Shown: positions 1 through 10,431, numbered from the stretch's first letter. The stretch: DNA of 64,000 nt from Armillaria gallica (GCA_037576215.1 JBANDB010000003.1:6138001-6202000); one strand, 5' to 3'. Notes: a model not told the origin generated them from the letters alone. Numbers and translations are program-made.

Positions 1-65
1 CAGAAAGGTACACATAACTTGTCAAAAATACCAAAATATCTCACTGATGCTGCCTTCATCAAAGT

Positions 66-1238
66 ATGGGGAACAGCGAATCTCGTAGGCGCCGTAGGGA
101 AGAACACAATCGGGCGATGGCGGCTATCGAAGAACAGCACAGACAAGAGGCACAGAGAGCTGAAGCTCAACGACGTGCTGAGCAATTGGAGCGAGAGAGG
201 CAAGCACTTGCTGAAAGATTGAGGATTGAGCAAGAGGCGGCCAGGAGAGCAGCAGAACTTGCTCGGCAGCAGGAAAGAGAGAGGCAGGCCCAGGCTGAGA
301 GAATCAAGGCCCATCAGGCGGAGGCGCAAAGGGCGGCACAACACGCACAACAATTGGAGAGGGAGAAACAGGAACAGGCGGAGAATGCCAGAAGGGAGCA
401 TGAGGCAGCTCAGAGGGCGGCACAGGCTGTCAACGAGTTGCAAGAGCAGATGCGGAAGAAGGAGGCCGAGATGAAGGAGGTTTTGGAGGCCCAGAAGGAG
501 ACGGAGTCGAAGTGGCACTCGGGTGTCCGTCCAGTTGAATGGCCTTCCAAGGAGAAGTACGAGGAAACCAAACGTCGTTATTACACGGAGGGAAAGTTCC
601 ATCTAGCCATCACTGGGCTTTCGGGATCCGGCAAGTCGTCGCTCATCAACGCCTTTCGAGGCATATGGGACGACGACGAGGGTGCTGCTATGACCGATAT
701 CGTTGAAAGCACCTCGGTTGTTACTCGCTACCCAGATCCGAATCCCGATAACCCCTTCATCTAGTTCGACGTGCCGGGCTCTGGAACGCTCGCGTGCCCT
801 GATTGGACCTACTTCAACGACCAAGGCCTCTACATCTTCGACGCCATCATCATCCTATTCAACGACCGCTTTACCGCAACCGACATCGCTATCTTGAAGA
901 ACTCTGAGCGATACAATATCCCGACCTATATCGTTCGCTCCAAATCCGACGTTCACATAGAGAATATCATGAAGAGGAAGAAGCGAGGAGCTGGCGCGAG
1001 GAGAGACCCTGCCAGTATTCTTCACGAGGCTTGCAAGGAATACCTTACGAGGACGCAGGAGAGTGTTCGGTCAAATTTGATGAAGAACGATCCTCCTATC
1101 CGGTCGAAGAAGTTGTATGCTGTTTCCCGGGATACCTTAACTATGATTGTCCGAGGGGAACCGCTCGAGGATATTCTCGTTCTCAACGAATCAGACCTGT
1201 TGAAGGATCTCCTTCAGGATGCGCACTCACGGAACTGA
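66..1238 (+). pseudogene. IRG-like (immunity-related GTPase) gene, copy 1, interrupted by one TAG
   Basis: The frame opens at ATG 66 with MGNSES, which fits an N-myristoylation signal (Gly2, Ser6), as in vertebrate IRG proteins. Residues about 8-150 are Glu/Arg/Gln/Ala-rich and look like a long coiled coil. A P-loop GLSGSGKSS follows at residues 184-192. The G3 motif is DVPGSG just after the break, and RSKSD at about 291-295 fits G4. The frame is broken only by TAG at 762-764; copy 2 has TGG (Trp) at this place, so the TAG is a nonsense change. After it the frame stays open to 1238, where copy 3 reads on further. IRG proteins are dynamin-like GTPases that act on membranes in animals; the fungal role is unknown. 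It could be a recent pseudogene or a read-through/assembly error. The P-loop and collinearity make the family call fairly secure. Confidence 0.75.
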
Positions 1239-2394
1239 GAAGTCGTGGGGTACGATGGTGGATCTCATGAAGATTGGCGTGGATATTGTTGGATTCTTTA
1301 CAGACTAGCTTCTCCTCACGGATTTCTCCTTTTTCCATATGCCGCAATGTTTTCTTGAATCTGTCTTTGATTTTAGTTCAGCTTGAGTCTGGGTCTAACA
1401 ATTCTGTATGTCGCAGTTCAAATTCACTTATTTAATTTGCCATACGCATGGACTGACTTTTCAATTTCAGACCCCGTATCTCAGTTACGCGTCCAATACT
1501 TTCTGAGGGTCTGGGGCAAGTCTAGGGAAGGAGTAGAACTTCGAGGGGAAGACTGGTAGGTGGCGTGGGAACAAGTGGGCTCAACTCTTCTGCACACCGA
1601 CGTCCACCACGATTTCGAGGATTATCTCAAAGGTGCGACCAGATACTCGATTCCGACCACGGAAAGTATATTTATGGCTACAAGAATTACTGCAGTTCCT
1701 TGCAATTGAGGAAGGATGTCGATCTGGGCTTAGTTCGGTTACGCCTGTGTGACTTGCAATTGATTCGCTCTTTCTCATTTAGTATTCGCACAGGCGATGC
1801 ATTTTACCGAAGCGTCCCAAAGGAATTGCGAGGTGCTCATCAATAGAATCTTCTCAATAAAGGTCCTCACGGTTCGCACCATCGCGCATTGCCCGCACTT
1901 CCTGACTGTGTATGCCTTGCGCTTCTAATGTCGCTACAATTAGCTGTGCAACCTGCAGACGAAACAACATACTTTCAGTATCACGCGGGTGCTGTCGTCC
2001 ATGTAGCAGTATCATTGAAGACGATCAATGGATGCGTAATCGCATTACTACTGCTACGATTTGTCACTCGACATGAGGACATTTGAGGCCTGTCAATGTG
2101 TACCTCTAACATCGTGTTCATCGTTACCCAGAAGGACGGATGAAAGTGAGGAAACAATATCGATTTTCGATCTTGGCTAATCAAACCTTCACTGCAGATA
2201 GTACTGCAGAGCTGCACGAAGAGACGTCACTAAGGTGTATCGATGTACACGCTGGGTTCAGGTTTTTTGCACTCCGTGAAATGTAGAATGAATGTAAGGA
2301 CCGTCTCTGTTCTTATTCTGTTTGTGATGTACTTTCATTCTAGGCATAGAACATCCTGCGAACATTTGAATCAATTTTCAGAGGCACAATGGCA
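1239..2394. other. Intergenic, no supported gene
   Basis: This holds the 3' flank of IRG copy 1. Only short unconserved open frames are present on either strand, with no recognisable domain or RNA gene. It may include further decayed IRG C-terminal sequence just after 1238, where a reading similar to the C-terminus of copy 3 continues out of frame. Confidence 0.4.
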
Positions 2395-2467
2395 TGGCAT
2401 GTTAGGGCTGTGGGCACGGCCGTTCCTTATTGGGACCTTGTGCCGTTTCCAACACCAACCAACCTTC
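2395..2467 (+). repeat. About 73-bp segment shared with 51610-51682
   Basis: The two segments match over most of their length, including the shared words 'gggaccttgtgcc' and 'accaacaccaaccaac', in the same orientation, 49 kb apart. No coding meaning is apparent. It may be a fragment of a dispersed repeat that also sits in the tandem array. Confidence 0.55.
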
Positions 2468-2673
2468 ACCGATTTCACTTTCGATGACATGATGTGCAAC
2501 CCCTTTCATTGTTATGTGGCCCTAAGCAGGCGTCTATCATCCTCACGACGGTTTCATCACACTAGTGAAGTGTACTCGTCGCCAACACCCAAAATTGTGC
2601 CGCAATGCGGTATCCTACAATTCTATGGCTTTGGCGCAGTTCCCCACCGTCATTCTCAGCATACCTAACGCGG

Positions 2674-3342
2674 TCAGAAAGGAGCATGAAGCAGCTCAGA
2701 GGGCAACTCAGATTGCCGATGAAATGAAGGAGCAACTACGGGCAAAGGACGAAGAGATAAGGAGGATTGTGGAGGAGTTCGAGGCCAAGTGGAAGAAAGG
2801 GATTCACTCGGTCGAGTGGCCGTCTCGAGAACAGCACGAGGCAAACAAACGACGATTCTACAATGAGGAGAAATTTCATCTCGCCATCAATGAGACATCA
2901 GGAAGCGACAAGTCTTCCTCGGTGAACGCAATCCGAGGTCTCTGGGATGACGGCGAAGGCGCTGGCTTCCACCGATGTCGTTGAAATCACCTCAGTTCTG
3001 ACCCTCTACCCTGATCCTGACATTGCCAGCCCATTCATTTGGTTCGATGTCCCGAGCCTGAGAACGCTTGCTTTTCCCGATTGGGCTTAATTTAATGATC
3101 AAGGCCTCTATGTTTTCGACGCCATCATTCAACGACTGCTTTACCGTCACCGACCTTGCAATCCTCCAGAACTGTGCACGCTATATCCTTGCCTACATTG
3201 TCCGCTCTAAATCTGACGTACACGTTACCAACCTCGTCAGTACAAAAAGGCGGAAAACTGATCGGAAGGCTGGGATCTTTGACTCACAAAATTGCTCCTG
3301 GACGCCCTGCTGTATAACGATCGCCGAACCTGTTCCTCCTTG
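2674..3342 (+). pseudogene. IRG-like GTPase, copy 2, decayed fragment
   Basis: This stretch aligns with residues about 120-310 of copy 1: the end of the coiled coil, the SVEWPSREQ-type linker, KFHLAI, then the P-loop region. The P-loop is degenerate: GSGKSS has become GSDKSS, so the invariant second Gly is lost. A frameshift follows near 2960. The G3 equivalent reads DVPSLR, without the key Gly, and a stop lies at 3088-3090. The RSKSD motif is still visible near 3210-3224. The N-terminal part is missing. It lies in the same orientation as copies 1 and 3, consistent with tandem duplication and decay. Confidence 0.75.
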
Positions 3343-4369
3343 AACATCCGCCGTAATTTCCGATAACACACTTTCACATTACTCCCTGGGTTCAAGTGAG
3401 TTTAAGACATAGCTGGCCAATGATCATCAAAGTGCATCTTGAGAGTATACTTGCCTTGCCTCCACCATGTCGGCGTTTACCAGCGTTGAACTCGTCACAT
3501 TGTATCGATAGAAAGATGGTCGCATGCTGTCTTCACTCGGAAGGCTAGCATGAAGCGTGAAAGGAAGAATTCACACGGAGCGGGCATGTTCGGTGTGTTC
3601 CTCGTAACAATTACAACTCGAATTGACTACGTAAAACAAATAGGATGTGAATCAAGGCGCTTCAACATCAGAGCTATTAGCTTTCCTTTCACACCGCCTA
3701 CCTAACAGCGTCAATAAGCCTCTCGAAGTCCCTAAAATTGCCAAGATCACTACTGTGATAACGCACCGTTGTATGTCATTTTAAGTTCGCTGTGCGCAGT
3801 TGCTGCTCATAGGAATGAGGACTATACTTCTGTGATAGAGATGAGTCACTGTACATCCGATCATGAATGCGGCCTCTGGTATGTATATTCTTAGCTCGCT
3901 CATGACATCAGATAATCAACTGGCGTCTACTCACTATACAGTACGAGCTACTACAAGTGAAATCCCTCAAGTTGGAAACTCCGGATGAGGTACTTCGCAC
4001 ACGCTACAAGTATCTTCATAGTGAACTAATTCTCCCTCGGTCCCTCAGCTGTGTCTCCATCCATCGCTGTAATGTCTTTCATTGTACCACGAAGATTCTT
4101 CTGTAAGTCTTAAAGACACACTGTCGTAATGCATATACTCAGTCGCCCTCAGACCCTACAATTATAACACCTGAGCAAATTCTGCCTACGAGTCGCTGTA
4201 ACGTAGCCAACACTGAAATGAATGCTCCGTGTCTAATTATATTGTTTTCAGCTGTCACCATGTTCCAAGTCCCAGCCTTCCAAAGCCGAGCCTTCGATGC
4301 CATAGGGTTTCGCTTCTACACTTGCGGTAGCTGCCATTCCAGCCGCCCTCGGATTGATTCGGGGTCGAC
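3343..4369. other. Intergenic, no supported gene
   Basis: AT-balanced sequence with many stops in all frames. No conserved open frame, RNA gene or repeat with clear ends was found. Confidence 0.4.
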
Positions 4370-5447
4370 TCAGCTAAAAGGGCGAGGCTGGAGGCCGAGA
4401 GGATCCAGCAGCTCCAGAACGAGGCGAACCAAGCTCATATCGAACAGCTTCGGAAGGAGAATCAGGAGCAAGTGGACATAGCAAACAGGGCGAAACTAAA
4501 TGCCGAGAAGGCCGCTAAAATCGTCGGTGAGCTGCAAGACTAGGCAAAACAGAAGGATGAGGAGGTGAAGAATATACAGGCGGCTCGGGACGAAATGGAG
4601 ACAAAATGGAAGAAGGGGATCCGTCCTGCTGAGTGACCTTCTTAGGAGCAGTATGAGAAGATCAAGCAGCAGTACTATAAAGAGGGGAAATTTCATCTCG
4701 TTATCGCCAGAATCCCTGGAACCGGCAAGTCGACTCTCATCAATGCCTTTCGAATATTTGGGATGGCGAGGAGAAAGCCGCTGCAACCGATGTTGTCGAG
4801 AGCACTTCCGCTGTGACTGCATACCCTGATCCAATTTCCTCTGGTTTGACGTCCCGGGGTCAGGAACACTCTCGGGTTCTGATTGGGCATAACAAAGGAC
4901 TGTTTATCTTCGACGCCATCATTGATCTATTCAACGACCGCTTTACCGCCACGCCGAGCGGTACAATATCCCCACCTATATCGTTCGCTCCAAATCCGAC
5001 ATACATGTCCAAATACACGTCCAAAACCTTGTTCAGAAGACACGGCGGGTGCCTGGAGCTAGGCGCGATCCCGACGCCAAGGTTCTTGACGACGCTTGCA
5101 AGGAGTACATGACGAAGACGCGGGACAGTGTTCGCACTAATCTGATGAAGACCGATCCACCACTTCGATCGCAGAGGATGTATGCGGTCTCTCGAGATGC
5201 GCTCACCCTGATGATTCGGGAGGAGCCGCTTGAAGACAGCCTCGTACTCGATGAGCACGAGTTATGGAAGGACACTCTTCAGGATGCGTTCTCGCGGACG
5301 ATCAGAGAAGTCGTACGGCTCGATGGCGGAGTTAATGAAGAAAGCTGGTTCTGGACTCTCAGAGCTGCCCCCGTAGTAGTGCGGCAAGTCTCCGGCATAA
5401 CCTTCATCCGCATGTTGATTTACTTTGTTCATCTTTTTTTTTTCTAG
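4370..5447 (+). pseudogene. IRG-like GTPase, copy 3, broken by stops and frameshifts
   Basis: The coiled-coil region (4370-4620) is recognisable but carries TAG at about 4542 and TGA at about 4635. The P-loop is intact as GTGKSTLINAF (about 4717-4750). The frame is then lost by small deletions near 4760 and 4825, so G3 is read in another frame. From 5049 to 5447 an open frame again matches copy 1: ARRDPDAKVLDDACKEY, then TDPPLRSQRMYAVSRDALTL, extending about 45 residues past the stop of copy 1. Copy 3 therefore shows that the C-terminus of copy 1 may itself be truncated. Confidence 0.75.
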
Positions 5448-5926
5448 TTTGGTTTCGGGTATAACCTGGTTCTTACCCTGTGGTATATTCGAACTGTGAT
5501 TGATCCCCTCTTCCTTGTTCCTTGTACTTCAAGTGTATCCTTCTCACTCGACGAAAAGCATGAGTTAGATTTTGTTTGAATATTGTGCTCTTCTATGCTC
5601 TTGAACAGTAGTTGTTGTTGTCGATTCTCTCCCGGCCACCCTTTACCACTGACGGTCGTATGGAAGCCGGAACGCTTCTGTTGAAGAGCACCGTCGGGTA
5701 ATAGAACATCCTTCCTTCTCACCACGATTCTCATTATTTTCCTGAAGCACTGTAAATATTGTATTGAATATACTACAATATGGTAACCCCTTAATTAATT
5801 ATAATTGGAAATACATGATCCGCAAAGCAGTGCAAAGCTTCCTGACGCGGTCTGACGTCATAACCTCTTTTGTTCTTCAATCACTTCCATTCGCCTGACC
5901 ACCCTTCACTGCTCCCACCATCCACG
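5448..5926. other. Intergenic; 3' side of IRG copy 3 and 5' region of the DUF4112 gene
   Basis: No gene is supported. An AT-rich tract at about 5740-5810 separates the two loci. The pyrimidine-rich stretch just before 5927 is typical of a fungal core promoter/leader. Confidence 0.4.
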
Positions 5927-6854
5927 ATGGCAACCAAATTGTTCGAGAAAACTGGAAAGAAGCTGTTTGCGAAGCACTTGGAGCAGTATTCGCCCGCAGA
6001 TCCCCTGTACGAGGTTTATACGGATGAACGGGGCAAGCAGCGCAGGAAAAAGGTGCGAATTTACGTATTTTGGAGCATGGAGCGACGCTGAGCAGCACGT
6101 TTAGCGCGAGCTGCCCCCAGGCCTATCGAAACGCGACATGAAGATACTACGATCCATAAAGAAACGAGCTCATTACCTCGACAAAGGCTTCCACATCTGC
6201 GGCTTCAGGTTTGGTTGGACTTTTGTCATAGGAATCATCCCAGGAGCTGGTGACGTGGCCAATGTCGTGCTAAACTATTTCCTCGTCGTACGGAAAGCGC
6301 GTCAAGCAGAAATACCCAGCTGGTTACTGCAACGAATGCTGATGAACAACGCCGTTAGTGCTGCTGTCGGTTTCGTTCCCATTGTCGGCGATGTCGTTCT
6401 TGCAATGTGGAAGGCGAACTCACGAAACGCAGCTCTCTTGGAAGAGTTTCTGCGTATCAGGGGAGATGAGCTTTTGAAGATGGAGGCGGAAGCGAAGGAA
6501 GGCTCAGGCTCGGGCCCGCTGAAGAAGGAGACTCTTGCATCTGGGGTGAAGAAGTCTGATGTTGAACAGGTCAAGCCCGGTGCCGGAAAGGCTGAAGGGG
6601 AGGCGATACGAACCGGTGGAAGCACCACTCCACTCGCTCTGGACCCCGGTTCGGCTGGTGGAGAGTCCTCAGGTCTTCCGAGCGCCGGATCGTCAGGGAA
6701 CAATACCACGGGCAGTGCATTGAGCACTGGAAAGAAGAGTTTCAAGTCTTGGATGAAGCGGAAGGCACCCGCAGCTGGAGAGAAAGGTCGATTTGTGGAG
6801 AACGTCGATAGCAAGCTGGTCGTGCCGGAAGGAAGCAAGGTACAGAAGAACTGA
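5927..6854 (+). CDS. DUF4112 domain protein, two exons (5927-6052, 6105-6854)
   Basis: Exon 1 starts at ATG 5927 (MATKLFEKTGKKLF) and ends at 6052. A 52-nt GT..TAG intron (6053-6104) joins it in phase 0 to RELPPGLSKRDMKILRSIKK. The product is 291 residues. The DUF4112 core is clear: RAHYLDKGF, CGFRFGWTFVIGIIPGAGD, LNYFLVVRKARQAEIP, NNAVSAAVGFVPIVGD, and KANSRNAALLEEFLRIRG. Two hydrophobic segments around the two IIPGAGD/VPIVGD motifs suggest a membrane-associated protein. The last 110 residues are low-complexity Gly/Ser/Lys and probably disordered. The function of the family is not established. It is the only intact ordinary gene in the first 28 kb. Start and splice choices are supported by the conserved join. 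Confidence 0.9.
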
Positions 6855-7449
6855 CTGTGGATTTTCATACCCTTGTTCTGTTGCTCCAGGACATTGTACG
6901 TGCGTCTACATGCACACATGCATGCCTATACCCCCTTCTCTTATGTGATTTCCCTATACACGCGAAACCACGATATTCACGACAGATATCCCATATGTAC
7001 CTTTATGTCGGACGGAAAGCTACAATATAATAATTTAATTATCGTGCACCTTTATCGTATGCTATGCGACATCGAGTCACGAAAATGGATAGTCGGAAGC
7101 ACGAAAAATACTACGAAGGAAAACTGAAAAACTGGATTGATTGGCCATCTCCGCTGATACAGCTCAGGTAAATAGAAGTAAACTACTCCTACCGACCTCG
7201 ATGGCTCATTGTAAAAAGTAGCGACGGTGGTAGCAACATTATCTACTAGCGCATGAGCCCGAAGTGATAGCGAATGTGCACATTCCCTCTAAATCCTGAC
7301 AAGCTACCGTGATCCTGATCATCGCAGACCAGCTGCGCCTCGCTGACATCAGCTGCAGATGATGTCGACCCGGGATAACGAGAGTCAAGAAATATGGCTG
7401 TCACCCTGCAATGGCATTACAGAGTGATAAATGCCAATGGAGGTTGTAA
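6855..7449. other. Intergenic, no supported gene
   Basis: 3' flank of the DUF4112 gene up to the gypsy target site. Many stops in all frames; nothing recognised. Confidence 0.45.
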
Positions 7450-7454
7450 GGATG
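7450..7454. repeat. Target site duplication GGATG (left)
   Basis: GGATG directly precedes the TG of the 5' LTR and recurs directly after the CA of the 3' LTR at 21853-21857. Five bases is the usual size for Ty3/gypsy integrases. Confidence 0.9.
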
Positions 7455-7729
7455 TGTTACGATTTATTCATTTTTTCTTGCATCTTATCTTATCTTTGAC
7501 AGATAAGATAAGATGACTCACCACTTTCCTTAGATCCGCGACTCCCGGGGAGTCTTCATAAATCTTCACATCGCTAACACGTCACACTCGGTCGACGTGT
7601 ACGCGACACGTACTCAACACGACTTACCACGTCTTAAGCACGCCTTATTCTCGGCTATCGTGTATTTGGCTTATTCACTTTCTAACACGGTAGCCTCATC
7701 CTAGTACCTTTTACGGATCCTGACTTTAG

Positions 7730-7736
7730 TATATAA
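7730..7736 (+). promoter_or_regulatory. LTR TATA box
   Basis: TATATAA lies about 30 nt upstream of the 14-mer at 7764 that is complementary to the primer site, so transcription should begin close to 7762-7764. The same box occurs in the 3' LTR at about 21660. Confidence 0.7.
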
Positions 7737-7763
7737 GTAACTTACTCAAAGCCTGTATTTCCC

Positions 7764-7777
7764 TAGCTTTGAGCTAA
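7764..7777 (+). other. Putative 5' end of genomic RNA, self-primer segment
   Basis: TAGCTTTGAGCTAA is the exact reverse complement of TTAGCTCAAAGCTA at 7924-7937, just downstream of the LTR. It lies at the distance from the TATA box expected for +1. This matches the Tf1/sushi self-priming scheme, in which the RNA 5' end folds back as the primer. Confidence 0.65.
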
Positions 7778-7923
7778 AGTTTATTCATACCGAACACCTC
7801 CCTTTGCTGAAAAGCTCCTAAAGTGAGTCTTGAGCACCAATCATCCACAAGGGCTAGACGGTGACTGTACAAACGCGATACAGCCGATCTATTCACCTTT
7901 TGGTTGGAGTTCGGGTCTTACAA

Positions 7924-7937
7924 TTAGCTCAAAGCTA
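7924..7937 (+). other. Gypsy primer binding site (self-priming type)
   Basis: TTAGCTCAAAGCTA begins two bases after the LTR CA. It does not resemble the 3' end complement of common primer tRNAs (no TGG start), but pairs perfectly over 14 nt with LTR positions 7764-7777. Confidence 0.65.
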
Positions 7938-7964
7938 CTTTACTGATTCTGCCTCAGAACTTCT

Positions 7965-8987
7965 ATGGAAAACGACGACGCTCGGATTATAGCAATCGCA
8001 CTAGGAATACCAAGCGCCACTCTCGTTTCCATTGCCCTCATTCTTGCAGTCAGGTTCCGCTATAGAACGAGACAACTACAGCTCCAATGACAGGAAGAGG
8101 CGCACCGAACCACCCCCTCAGTCATTACAGATAGCACAAATGGCATCCCGCTCGAGCAGCAGCCACCCCGACTCTTCGCACCCATACCGCGACGGCCGAT
8201 CCCAATCCACCAGCTCGCTGGGACAGGAGTCGACAACACGGCGGAGGACGTTCCTGAGCAGGCTTCTCCCGTCATCCCGGAGAGACAACCTACTACCCCT
8301 CCCAGAAGGACCCCGCCCAAAATCAACATCACCTCCGACCATCCCGCCGCCTATTATGCCTCGTTTGTCCCTCGAACTCCCTCACCCGGCACAAACACCC
8401 GAGCCACCACCAACAGGAGGCGACCAAGGATGGGCAGCAACAGAGGACCCGACGGCCCAGCAACCGATTACAGCCCAGGGACTAGTAGGCACCCTGTTGC
8501 GACACCCGCAGCCGACATTACTGCCGCAGAGTTCTGGGATAACTTCGATGTCCCTTACAGCGCCTTCTTCCCAAACCGTAATGCCCCTTCACCCGAGTAC
8601 TGCGTACCCATCGGAAGGTTCGGAGTTACCCTTACCACGTGGGATGTCCCCGTACAGGCCCACGAGTCGACACTCGAGCCTGTACACATCGAGGAACCAG
8701 TCGCCGGCCCCTCCAACCCTGCACCACCAAGGCGAAGCGGTTGGCGAACACAGCCAAGGAGGTCTGGAAACCGCCCCCCTCGAGCAAGTGCTTGGGAGCG
8801 ACTCGCCAACTCACTCCGAAACCAGCCACAGCAGGAGCTCGAGTTCAGCGACTCATCCACCGTCGTTAACCCAACGAATCGTCCCCCTACCCCGTTCCGA
8901 CTCACGATCGATGGGATCCCCGAGTCGACCTCCGAGCAGACGCGCAACAACAGCCCCTACTACCCCAGCGATGATGACGCTAACTGA
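7965..8987 (+). CDS. Gypsy ORF0: small membrane-anchored protein before gag (one in-frame TGA)
   Basis: From ATG 7965 the frame reads MENDDARIIAIALGIPSATL and continues through one hydrophobic helix into the basic stretch RFRYRTRQLQLQ, like a single-pass membrane anchor. TGA at 8088-8090 interrupts it; the context fits a CGA-to-TGA change. The frame then stays open for another 296 codons to 8987 with balanced composition including Tyr, Phe and Trp (for example AAEFWDNFDVPYSAFFP). Its end overlaps the proposed gag start (ATG 8971 or 8974), which suggests coupled re-initiation. The function is unknown, and I know no Ty3 protein it matches. The alternative is a long leader, but 900 nt without stops and the sensible composition argue for coding. 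Confidence 0.5.
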
Positions 8988-10431
8988 TGCCATCAATTTC
9001 TATAATCAAACAGACGATGACCCCACAGTCCCTACTCCCGCTATATTAAGGCAAGCGACCTTTTTGAACATTTTTAATTATTTTGCCTTCGAATTACCGT
9101 TTTCCCGGGTCTGGGGAGAAACCCAAGCCGGGAATGATTATTTTATGAAGCAGAACCGAGGCCTGCCGGCCGACGAGATTCTGCAGTATGAGGCAGAGCG
9201 GAATGCTCGCGCCCTATGGAATAGTGTCCACCCGGATGCCATAGTCGAGGAGTGGCCCGATTATGAAGAAGCCGCACTGGAAATCGAGATCCAGGAACCC
9301 ATGCCAGATGAGCCCCCGATAGCGCCTCCCCGAGTCACTAACACTTTCGCTTATACGACAAGAATGGCGGCACCAGGGACGTACACACCCGGATACCTAC
9401 CATTCGCCGGAGCTAACGGAGCTGGTGGAGGCGGTGGGCAACCTGCACAGCCACCTCCCGCACCACCGGTACGGGTAATGCTCCCACGATTCCCAGCCCC
9501 GCCAGCAATGCCAGATCCACCTATACCTTGGGAATTGCAAGCTGGAGCGATAGCCCCCTACGACGACTTCAAACCAAAAATACTAAAAGAAGTCGACGAT
9601 TTCTCAGGGGACTCGGACGACATCGCTCGCTTCTTCCTAAAGTGCGAACTACACTTCGAGGTCTTTAACCGACACTTCCGCCAACACCCACACCGAGTTG
9701 TCTTCTGCGTTTCCCGACTTGCAGGAGAAGCCGAAAGGTGGTGGCAGTTATGTGCCAAAGTCATAGGAAAGACAGCGGACGGCGAGCAAAAGTATCCGAC
9801 CTACGATGAGTTCCAGACGGAACTCAACAATAGGTTCTGGAAGGATGCTGACTCACAGATCAAATACGCGCAGTGGGAAAGGCTGAAGCAATCGGAGCAT
9901 AAAGACGGCGACAAGTTCTTCCAGATATTTGAGGAACTAGCTTACTATGCTGGGGTACGAAACAACGACCAGGTAATGCTCCACCAGATCAAGAAAGCCG
10001 CCCGTCAATCAAGCAAGAATACGATATATTCATCAGACGGTGATGTACCAGTCGACTACCCCGCATGGAAAGCTCGTCTTCTCCAGATAGATCTCAATTG
10101 GCACCTCAAACAGGCAGAAGGAACGACAGGACTGCCACGACCACAGTTTCAGAAGACGACCGCGCCTGTACAGGGCGGTCAAACCAGGGCCCCTGCACCA
10201 ACAACTAGGACGGTGACAGGGACAACTTACGGAGGACGCGGACAGCCAATGAACATTGACGTCGCCACAGCAGACACGGTATGCTTTGGATGTGGCAAAA
10301 AGGGCCACTTCAGGCGAGACTGCCCAACCGCGCCCAAAACCCGAGCTGAGTCTTTGCGACGCGCAAATACTTACTGGGATATCAAGGAAGGCCTCTCAAC
10401 GATTAAAGAAGTAAAAGAAAGCGCCGTCTAG
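8971..10431 (+). CDS. gag: Gypsy Gag (capsid-nucleocapsid)
   Basis: I place the start at ATG 8971 (or 8974): MMTLTDAINFYNQTDDDPTV. The frame is open much further upstream to 8032, but that part is Pro/Ser/Arg-rich and overlaps ORF0, so it is probably a shadow. The product is about 486 residues. A retrotransposon gag capsid fold is indicated by FSGDSDDIARFFLKCELHFE, then VSRLAGEAERWWQ and ELNNRFW. A CCHC zinc knuckle CFGCGKKGHFRRDC lies near the C-terminus (10282-10323). The stop is at 10429-10431, where pol is open in the -1 frame. Role: particle assembly and RNA packaging. Confidence 0.85.
   Translation: MMTLTDAINFYNQTDDDPTVPTPAILRQATFLNIFNYFAFELPFSRVWGETQAGNDYFMKQNRGLPADEILQYEAERNARALWNSVHPDAIVEEWPDYEEAALEIEIQEPMPDEPPIAPPRVTNTFAYTTRMAAPGTYTPGYLPFAGANGAGGGGGQPAQPPPAPPVRVMLPRFPAPPAMPDPPIPWELQAGAIAPYDDFKPKILKEVDDFSGDSDDIARFFLKCELHFEVFNRHFRQHPHRVVFCVSRLAGEAERWWQLCAKVIGKTADGEQKYPTYDEFQTELNNRFWKDADSQIKYAQWERLKQSEHKDGDKFFQIFEELAYYAGVRNNDQVMLHQIKKAARQSSKNTIYSSDGDVPVDYPAWKARLLQIDLNWHLKQAEGTTGLPRPQFQKTTAPVQGGQTRAPAPTTRTVTGTTYGGRGQPMNIDVATADTVCFGCGKKGHFRRDCPTAPKTRAESLRRANTYWDIKEGLSTIKEVKESAV

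Larger units (their letters stand above)
7455..7922 (+). repeat. Gypsy 5' LTR
   Basis: 468 bp, TG..CA. It contains a perfect 15-bp inverted repeat (7481-7495 with 7501-7515, loop TTGAC) made of GATAAGATAAG-type sequence, and a second short palindrome at about 7541-7556 (GACTCCCGGGGAGTC). A TATA box TATATAA lies at 7730-7736. It is nearly identical to the 3' LTR. Confidence 0.95.

Noticed and set aside
8032..8970. Open upstream extension of the gag frame, rich in Pro, Ser and Arg
   Set aside because: It overlaps ORF0 in another frame, has shadow-like low-complexity composition, and gag has a good start at 8971/8974 just where ORF0 ends.
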